A DNA stretch of 64,000 nt, from the NCBI RefSeq assembly GCF_043641665.1, contig NC_092193.1, forward strand, positions 7,674,501 to 7,738,500, in the 5' to 3' direction. Below the pieces are notes generated by a model. That model saw nothing but the letters and a program-made list of their open reading frames with translations, was not told the origin of the DNA and made no database searches. Origin of the DNA: Enoplosus armatus (Eukaryota; Chordata; Actinopteri; Centrarchiformes; Enoplosidae). This document shows positions 56,508 to 64,000 of this stretch, piece after piece (within the stretch, counting starts at the first letter, position 1; each line of letters begins with the position of its first letter). A program made the position numbers and the translations under genes.

Positions 56508-59500
56508 CTGCAGGGGACAAAAAAAAGTGTGTATATAAGATGGCTGAATTGTGTCGAGCGGGAAACAAAATGCAACGATGAGAACGGAAGACAGAATAGC
56601 CGTAAATAAGACAAAGAAAACAAAGAATATACAGTCATTCCTCTGTCCACAGGTAGATTTGAGGCTTAATTGACTCTTTGTTTCTCATCACATCCTGCTT
56701 AACCACTTAAACCCCAATTAAAGGAGCCTTAATTCTTAATGTTGTCAGAGGTATTCCTGTACACAGATAAAAAGTCCCAGATATGCAGAAAGAAAGGGGA
56801 AGCATATCAAAGAAAAACCCACAGGGGTGAGTCCCACTAAACAACACAGATTACCCATGCTAACTAATATTATTTAAGAAATAACATGAGCTAATCCACG
56901 TCACTATGAGCAACACCAAGAATAGCTTCAGTTTACCACTAGTCTATCACAGATGTGTGTACGCAGAAAAATGAAAACAAACATCTACACTGAAGGGGTA
57001 AAAACGACAACAAAAAGGAACCTTAAGTAAGATCAGGATGTTTTAATGGTGGAGTATGAAGGAGCAAGCCCAGATAGAATACCTGCAGTGACATTCACAG
57101 ACAGCTGAGCCCTCAGCAGCAGACTACAGCACACCCACAGTAAAATAAAGGGCAAGGAGCAGCGATGGGAGGGAGGGGACAGTAAAACAGAAAGAGGCAG
57201 TTGGATGGAATTATTTAAAGGGGTTACTCAACTTAAAATTCTACTTTACTCTGCATGTTATTTAACTAGATGTTTGTGCGTTTTCTTTTGATGCTTGCTT
57301 TTTTTTTTTTTGCTTAAGTCTTTTTGTTCTTCGGCGGTAGGCAGTCATATCAAACTGGTATTCACCACAAATCCACTTCCAGTCCAGAACTGGGGCAACT
57401 CCCTGCGCCACAGCGCTACAGTGAGGCTGGTGAGCAGAGTGCAAGGCACCAGGTAGAGCAAAGCCGGCTGACCCATCTGCATCACGGCCAGGGCCACGAA
57501 GGTGATCAGCAGGCCGATGCCGTAAGCTGACAGGAGAGAGACGGACAGCACACACAAAGTCAGCATTTTCAGAGTCCAGTCATGTCCAGCCAATAATGAA
57601 TAATAAAATAATGCAGCTTTTCACTCGAAAGCCCCATTCCGACCGGATATTTTGACATAACCTGCGCTGGTCAGTGATTTAATCCTGTCCGGAGTGCTAA
57701 CTGTATGTGGGCAATTATTCACGCCCACCCCAGTAACAATTACAGCTGCAGTTACCTGCTGTGTTTCTACTAACCAGCTGGTCCTAATTTAAATATGCTC
57801 CGGAGCGACGTCCACGTATGTTAACGTGGAGTCTTTTCTGCAGGAAGAGCAGCTTGTCCTTCTACTTCATTCTTTCTTTTTTTATGAGCTCAGTGTGAAA
57901 TTTGACTTTTCAGTCAAAAAATATTTTTTTGCTAATCTGAAACATGTTAACACCAACATATAAGCCCGTTTGGGCCTTCAGGAGAGAAAGACCCTGTAAA
58001 AGCTCATTAAATGGGCTGTTGTAATGTGGGCTACAGGTAGGTACTGGTACTCTCTATCGGCTGGTCCTGCAGAATGTCCATGTCTATTACAGACCACATC
58101 CTGTAATATTTGGTAATCCCGTCCCAATGGGGCTTATCATAACACTTCAGCACCTTTCACTAATTACAACCCTCATGAGCCTCCTGCCCATGTACGTACC
58201 AATCGTACAGGCCATGAAGTAGATCCTGGAGGATTGTGTTAAAATGTCAAACCTGTGACAGTACGCCACCAGCAGACCTGACAGAAAAGAACAAAGAGGA
58301 ATTCAGATCAATTAACAAGAGAAGCGACTGTATTCAGCCATGTTTTATCATATCAGACACGATCGTATTTATTTGAGTGACCAAAGTGTTTTCCTTCAAT
58401 ATCTGGTGGATATTTCCTAATACATCAGACAAGCTAAATGAAATTAAAGAAATGGTAGAGAAACATCATTGTGCAGTTATTAATGTACGAGGTCTAAGTC
58501 TTATAATGTGCAATTATATAGCATTAAAGGCATTAGCCATAAAAGGTGTGGGTGTTGAGTAGTTCTGTGTTTACATAGCTGGCAACCACATCAATGTTTT
58601 CTGCTCCAAGGACAGACTAAATAGGGTGACTGTGGTCTTTGTTGGTTAAATAATTATCTGGTTGTGACTGCACAAAAACCACATAATGAGCTTTAGGCAG
58701 CCTGAGTTCTTTGTGGTATAATGACACTGTTAATTACCTGGTACTAAAATATCACCAAAGCCCAGAAGGGAGAAGGGCCGGTCACAAAGAGCCAGGGGAG
58801 AGGAGTTTAACCTTGGCACTTTGAGCACCATGGGAAGCTGGAAGAAACACAAACATTAGTGTTACTATCTACTTCTTCTCCTCTGAGCTGAGAGGGGCAT
58901 TTGAAGTTTCTTTAACTAGACTAAATCCCACCCCACCCAAAGGGACTTGTGGAATTTGAAAACAAGCTCACCTTTTCATGTGTGGAGGAGTCAGAGGGAC
59001 CAGCTGCTACCTCCACCATTATACTTTCCCCACTCTGTGGAGAAAAGGCAGTGGGTTATCTAAGCATGACACACAGTAACAGACACATTTGAATAGTCTT
59101 CAGTGAAAACAGTGCTGTCGTACCTTTGTAAAGAAGGGTGTAATAAATACGAAGAAAACGTCGTAAACAAAAAGGACAGACAGTAGTAAGGTGCAAGCCT
59201 GCAGAGCAGAGACAGAAATCAGATGAGTTTACAACTAACAAGGTGCATAAACAAACATTTATCATCCAGTGAAACACAATAATTAAAACCTTTGCACATT
59301 TTTATAGGATGTGTCTCATGTTTCTGAGAGTGCCGACCCACCTTAAATGTGGGGAGTCTGACTGTTTTGAGCATGTAGAGACAGAAGGCGATCCCCAGGG
59401 CGTCCTGTAACACCCACGCCCACCTGGAGGAAACATAACAAGGCTGTGAGTCAGCCCACACCATCATCATATACTGTACCTACAACGTGTTATCACACAC

Positions 59501-62500
59501 AGGCAGAAACATCCTACCATTATGTCACCCCACACACAACAACAAATCAATATCCAAAACGGAGTAAATGTGCTCTTAAACCAAAATCCATGGGTGTAGG
59601 CAGACACTGAAAATACCCTTATTTACAGTCGCAAATATGATCCTTTTTTAATACAAATCAAATTCATTTTAGTTCATATGCTGCCTAACTGATAATACTA
59701 TGGTCTCTATATGCTTTGTGTATACAATAAGGCTACAGCCATGGGTTGACTATTAGCTTTACTTTAATTGCAGTGCATCTAAAATCACAAATGCTGACTG
59801 GAATACTGTACAGATACTTTAGACAGAAAAAGATATGTATCTAAACAAAGGATGTGCCGATCCTATACTGGCCAAAAACACTACATCGGATATCAGAGAA
59901 AAAAAAGTATAATCTGATACGATCCATCAGCCAAACTATCGTGTAAATGCTTAACTAAACTTTGAACGACATGCCATAAAGAGAGATGTGTCACGAGAAA
60001 CACAAATGAGCAGCATGTGTCGTGTGAACAGTAGCTTGAACGTGAGTGAGACCTGTCAGCAGCGCTGTCACATGTCATCATTTTAAGCTCAAAGAAGAAA
60101 AAGCAAAATAAAAGACCACAATTTATGCATTGCAAGTGTTTCAAGGGGTGGCAGCAGCATTACTTTTACATCGGCAGACACTCAAGGTTGCAGTATCGGT
60201 CTCTGACATGAAAAAGTGGTATCAAGCCGTCCCTAATTTAAACATCCTGTATGAAACAGAATGTCCTCAAATAAACCTGGTTTAACTGGTAATCTGGCTT
60301 CATGAAACCCCCCTCAGGAGGCACCACAGTGACATGCCAACAAAATATCCTGAAAAAAGATCTTTATTGCTGAATGCAGCAAATGGCTGCTTTTCTAAGT
60401 GCATGTGACAGAATTTGACACTTCTTCTCTTTGCACTTACTGGTCTTCATTACGAAACACCATCCAGGTGATGCTGACACCGATGCAGAGGGCCGACAGC
60501 AGCAACATGCGGATCTGCGGCCGCTTGTGCAAGTACGGCAAGTTGTTCTCTGGGACCCTGTGGTCATAAGAGGGTCCACAAATCAATAAATGTAACCATA
60601 ATCAAGACATCTCATATCAACAGTGTACAGGGGTTTTTTTCAGGCAAGTTCTACCTTATTTCAGGTATATATAACTATAACTGTAAAATATGACTGACTG
60701 CTATCCTGAAGACCCTGATTGGAGAGGGACCCAGTCCAGAGTATGCAGTCTCATCAGACAGGCTATATATCCTCAGCCAAGCTGTCCGTTTGGCGGCTGT
60801 GGTTTGATGTGAGCAGCACGACATTGTGTCTCCAGATCTGTCTATATTTGTTAAAATACCGCAGAGATCAGTAATTTTAATGTGAAACTGAGGCACTCGC
60901 TTAACTACCTGGGGACTGGTCCAGGTTTAGTTCTTCAATGAACACATACACACACACACTCAGAAATCCTATGTTTAGAAACACTAGGAGCCGGGGTGCT
61001 GCTTCAAACGGTTTTGGTTTTGGACAGGTAAAAGTAGGGCAGGCCAGATAGTTGAGGTTTAATTTTTGTGTTTCTCTTATTTAGAGTGATGTAGACTGTT
61101 AAAACTCTGAGTTAGGACTCTTTTGGTATTGTATTTATTTATTTGATTTAAGCAGCCCCCTCAGGCCATTCTTCCTTTGTAGTTCGCCTTCCATTTTTTG
61201 TTATTTAAAAATCTACCTACGACTGATCTGGGTAATGAATAGCTTTTTTTTACATTGATTTTATGTTGCGTCCCCTTCCCCTTGAGAGCTAAAGATAAAT
61301 GGGGGTCCAGGGTCTGAACCAAGAAACCTCTCGGATGAGTACATTTGTAGACAAAACTTACATACAACTGTATGGAGATTCAGAAAACAATATGACATGT
61401 TGATAATAGACTTTTGGGCAGCTAGCATTATGAAACCACATTGACGTGTCTCACCTGCACTTGCAGAAAGGGAGTCTCCTGACGAAAGGCCACAGACAGC
61501 TGTGGAGGCCGACAGAGGAGGCCACACAGAAGATGGCTATGACCCAAATGGCTAAACAGTGAGGAAGCAGTGAGGCGGGGGATTAGTTCATATAATCACA
61601 TGATACCACACTCATATTCTATTGAGGAATTAGACTTTTTCTGGTGTTTTGTTCTTTGACAAAGTTAGTCCTTACATATTTGAATAGTGGTATCAGTTTC
61701 ACCACTGTGTTCTGAGTGAATGTACAACAGCTGATCAAAGACGCGAAGCAGTCTATCAGCAGCTGTCCGTCTTTTAATCTATTTATCAGGGAAATGTTAT
61801 CTGAGCCATTAAGCTCTTTCACAGCACAGCCAGTCTTTACACACACGCGAGGTTCACACATTCATATCTGTAAACTGCATCTATAGCCTTACAATGCTGG
61901 ACACCGAGGAGCTCTGAAATGAGCTTGGAGGAATGTTGAGTTTACAGTGGAGCTAAATGGAGGAATTATTGGCTCACTTTGTTACCTAAGATTTGACAGT
62001 CTGGGCTTTTAACCAGCAATCTTCTGATTCTAAATGCTGCTTCTCCACTGCTGAAAACCTACACATACTGTGGAAACAGACATCTGAGTCAACTATGATT
62101 TAAACTAGGAATTGTAGTTACAAAATAAAGCACAATTCAGCAACTGCTGTCCTTCTTGCTTTAAATATATTTTAGTATCAGGGGACGACTTATAAAAGGA
62201 GAAATTTGACAGTGTTTCAAAAACAACTGCTATATTTATCCAGTTTGATCCAGCTAGGTTTTGTACTGATGTTTCAGTGAAGGTAAACACGGAGGCCTGT
62301 GAGATGCGGTTGAAAGCTCAGAAAAAGCAAGCAAGTGGAGCTTGAGTTGAGATTATTTGTCAAACAAGGAATGCATTGTGGGCCATCTCCTTCACACCCT
62401 GTATCCCCAGCAAACGCCATATTGAGCTTATTGACTTAGATTGACAGAGCTGAACATGAACGAGTAGCTTTGTGTGTTCAGATCAATGATGTGCGAGTGT

Positions 62501-64000
62501 ACTTGTCGTACCCAGGCGGTCATAGAAAAAGTAGAGTAGCACCAGCATGCTGCAGCACATGACCACGAACACACAGATCATGATAGGGGTGACGTCTACT
62601 GTCTCCTCGTCCTGCTTCTCCGCACCGTCGTCTCGCTTGTGCTTCATGTAGCGTCTGCAGGAGGAAAAACAAAATTCAGAGAGGCATGCCATACCTCTAA
62701 AAGTCTAATGATCAGTATCTAAGAACACTCATCTGCTTGTGCCAGCTTATTAAGTAAAAGAGTCAGCAGTCAGCCTGCCTCTTGGGTTTTGTCTTTTCTT
62801 ATTCATATTCTCTGATGGTTGGTGACTTGCCAAAGCAGACAGGATGATCATCGTACCATCCACAGTCAATATTTACCGTCATTCAGCTCGCTGGCACTCA
62901 CTTCCTTCCTGAGTTCAAAACACACACTCATATTCCAAAATCTTTTTTTGCCTGCGGTCCCGTGCGTCAGAGACCCCATCTGACTGTGACCTCAGTCACC
63001 CTGGCAACTCCGTCAGGAAGGACGGACTCGGATTGGCTCAAGCCGATGAGTCACTCATACGGTCTCAAATAAACAACAGTGCCCTTTAGTGGAGTTGTAC
63101 AATGCAGACTGCTTGGTTGGAAAAGAAGAGACAAACACACAGTCCTCTAAGAGAATAGACGGAGCAAGCATACACTTGTAGGACTTTGCCAAGAAAACAG
63201 TGACTAATTTCCCCCCTGATGAATTAACTTTGATATAAATTTAGCAGCCAGGACTAAAAGCATGGTATAAACAGGCAGATGGAAACTTTGTGTCCTGTAA
63301 TAATGTGATGTAGTGGAAAGTACAAAGCCGGGTAAACTGTACACGACAACCTGCATAATCGTTGACAATAAAATGCCATGTTTGTCCCTTGAAAGACTTT
63401 ATCTTTACATACATTAAACTACAATTGTAATACTTTCCATGCAATTGGGTCAGTTCAGATTTAAAACAAAGCTATAATGAATTAACCCTCCAGTACATCA
63501 CTGTCTGTACATATATACAACACTCAAACCCAACTAAGCATTCAGAATCATGGAGTGATAACAAATATTCAGTAGTCAGTTTCCAACTCTATCCCTCCAT
63601 CATGTCCACCTACTTCTTGCTGTCTCTGCTGCCGGCCCAGTAACCTCCAATGGCAACTGTTCCTACTGCCATCAAAAAGATGATCACCATGTTGCAGTCC
63701 AATACCGGCTCATTAGGTGCGTACATGGCAACCAGCCTTCCTTTACCAAAGGTCTGCAGGAGTTAGAGAGTCATAGAGAGTCAGCTCAAAGCTAAACACT
63801 TATAAACACATACTTCTCCCAAGTAGATCTGGTAAAGATCCATTCTGTACTTTTGCTCATCTACCAACCCACCCCATATATACACATCTGTTCAAGAGAA
63901 AACGATACAGTAAGTTTGTTTGTTTTTTTCAATGGCTAGTTGCTGGCCTCTCACCTTGCTTATGTCAAGCATATCAGAGTAGCTGAGCAGCGCTACAGGA
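56313..64000 (-). CDS. sppl2: signal peptide peptidase-like 2 (SPPL2B-like), 3' 12 exons
   Basis: Intramembrane aspartyl protease of the presenilin/SPP (GxGD) family that cleaves type II membrane proteins after ectodomain shedding; human SPPL2B acts at plasma membrane and endosomes. Reading right to left, the exons join to 431 residues plus stop, beginning inside the lumenal PA-like domain (PVALLSYSDMLDISK) and running off the window edge. Visible next: TM1 around MVIIFLMAVGTVAIGGYWAG; a basic loop RRYMKHKRDDGAEKQD; further membrane segments; the first catalytic Asp in FVYDVFF; the second in LLGFGDILVPG; PAL in QPALLYLVPCTL; then a Pro/Thr-rich acidic tail. WRRELPQFWTGSGF and the RKHKRDDG-type loop match SPPL2B more than SPPL2A. 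The signal peptide and first exons lie beyond 64000. Convergent with arhgef18. Teleost databases may call it sppl2 or sppl2b. Confidence 0.95.
56508..57365 (-). other. sppl2 last intron
   Basis: About 860 bp with a T-run near 57298-57311; nothing else recognised. Confidence 0.5.
57366..57526 (-). CDS. sppl2: sppl2 exon: PAL motif
   Basis: Encodes AYGIGLLITFVALAVMQMGQ, PALLYLVPCTLLTSLTVALW and RRELPQFWTGSGFV. PAL is the family's active-site motif. If the donor at 57365 is not used, the frame adds VNTSLI and stops at 57345, a possible short isoform. Confidence 0.96.
58200..58277 (-). CDS. sppl2: sppl2 exon: TM8 region
   Basis: 78 nt; encodes LLVAYCHRFDILTQSSRIYF and MACTI. Confidence 0.94.
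58738..58837 (-). CDS. sppl2: sppl2 exon: catalytic GFGD motif
   Basis: Encodes LPMVLKVPRLNSSPLALCDR and PFSLLGFGDILVP. The Asp of GFGD is the second catalytic aspartate. Confidence 0.97.
58972..59034 (-). CDS. sppl2: sppl2 exon: loop between catalytic helices
   Basis: 63 nt; encodes SGESIMVEVAAGPSDSSTHE and K. Human has SGSSIMVEVATGPSDSATREK. Confidence 0.93.
59124..59198 (-). CDS. sppl2: sppl2 exon: catalytic YD motif
   Basis: 75 nt; encodes ACTLLLSVLFVYDVFFVFIT and PFFTK. The Asp of YD is the first catalytic aspartate. Confidence 0.95.
59342..59423 (-). CDS. sppl2: sppl2 exon: TM5
   Basis: Encodes QWAWVLQDALGIAFCLYMLK and VRLPTFK, nearly identical to human SPPL2B. Confidence 0.96.
59424..60440 (-). 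other. sppl2 intron largely filled by a dispersed repeat
   Basis: About 1 kb, of which 59848-60235 is a repeat; the rest is AT-rich with nothing recognised. Confidence 0.5.
59848..60235 (+). repeat. GGATGTGCCGAT-type MITE
   Basis: The left end reads ggatgtgccgatcctatact with acatcggatatcag; the right end reads cagtatcggtctctgacatg and atcaagccgtcccta. Similar ends occur in non-autonomous DNA transposons common in teleosts. No coding capacity. Family assignment is from memory. Confidence 0.55.
60441..60557 (-). CDS. sppl2: sppl2 exon: TM4
   Basis: Encodes VPENNLPYLHKRPQIRMLLL, then IGVSITWMVFRNED. Human has PNNSLPYFHKRPQARMLLL and VWGVFRNED. Confidence 0.95.
60558..61454 (-). other. sppl2 intron
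   Basis: About 900 bp, AT-rich, nothing recognised. Confidence 0.45.
61455..61551 (-). CDS. sppl2: sppl2 exon: TM3
   Basis: Encodes AIWVIAIFCVASSVGLHSCL and PFVRRLPFCKCR. 97 nt, found from phase and similarity to human IGIFCLASATGLYSCL. Confidence 0.93.
61552..62511 (-). other. sppl2 intron
   Basis: About 960 bp, nothing recognised. Confidence 0.45.
62512..62654 (-). CDS. sppl2: sppl2 exon: basic loop and TM2
   Basis: Encodes RYMKHKRDDGAEKQDEETVD then VTPIMICVFVVMCCSMLVLL. Acceptor ctgcag, donor gtacga. Confidence 0.96.
62655..63613 (-). other. sppl2 intron
   Basis: About 960 bp, no repeat or exon recognised. Confidence 0.45.
63614..63753 (-). CDS. sppl2: sppl2 exon: TM1
   Basis: Encodes YAPNEPVLDCNMVIIF and AVGTVAIGGYWAGSRDSKK; human has YAPKEPVLDYNMVIIF and AVGTVAIGGYWAGSRDVKK. 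Confidence 0.95.
63955..64000 (-). CDS. sppl2: sppl2 exon, partial at window edge: PA-like domain end
   Basis: Encodes PVALLSYSDMLDISK before donor gtgaga; human has PVALLSYKDMLDIF. Continues beyond the window. Confidence 0.9.

Overview
The window is nuclear DNA of a ray-finned (probably percomorph teleost) fish. The genes are split by GT-AG introns, the exons are GC-rich in AT-rich introns, (CA/TG)n arrays are long and frequent, and several interspersed repeats resemble families abundant in teleosts. No bacterial, viral, CRISPR, rRNA or tRNA feature was recognised. Three protein genes account for essentially all supported coding sequence. All exon boundaries were set by eye, from splice sites plus unbroken reading frame and remembered human orthologues; every junction closes in phase.

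1) 1-30720, + strand: the insulin receptor gene insr, from an intron through 19 coding exons to the stop at 29563 and a 3' UTR. Exons for the signal peptide and first leucine-rich domain lie upstream of the window. The exons encode the Cys-rich domain, L2, three fibronectin III domains, the furin site, the transmembrane helix, the tyrosine kinase and the C-terminal tail. Oddities are a GC-AG intron in the kinase, a Cys in the conserved D-x-W-S of the kinase, and Phe in place of the C-terminal YxxM tyrosine.

2) about 33130-52615, + strand: arhgef18 (p114RhoGEF), with 19 coding exons (986 residues) giving a DH-PH exchange factor with a C-terminal coiled coil. One to three candidate non-coding 5' exons precede it. 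Two long UG-repeat tracts flank the first DH exon. INSR and ARHGEF18 are also neighbours in human 19p13.2, so this is conserved synteny.

3) 54685-64000, - strand: the 3' part of sppl2 (SPPL2B-like), an intramembrane aspartyl protease. Twelve exons are present, from the end of the lumenal PA-like domain through the YD, GFGD and PAL motifs; the 5' exons are beyond the window. It is tail-to-tail with arhgef18. The 2-kb gap between them holds an old foldback repeat, and a perfect AT palindrome with AATAAA on both strands marks the likely 3' end of sppl2.

The three products are not one pathway: a hormone receptor kinase, a RhoA activator at epithelial junctions, and a protease of endosomal and plasma membranes. 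Non-coding DNA is dominated by MITE-like repeats, a Tc1-type transposase fossil, a LINE-like 3' tail and simple repeats. I found no sign of a previously undescribed biological system; the best leads are lineage-specific changes in the receptor and some regulatory-looking DNA.
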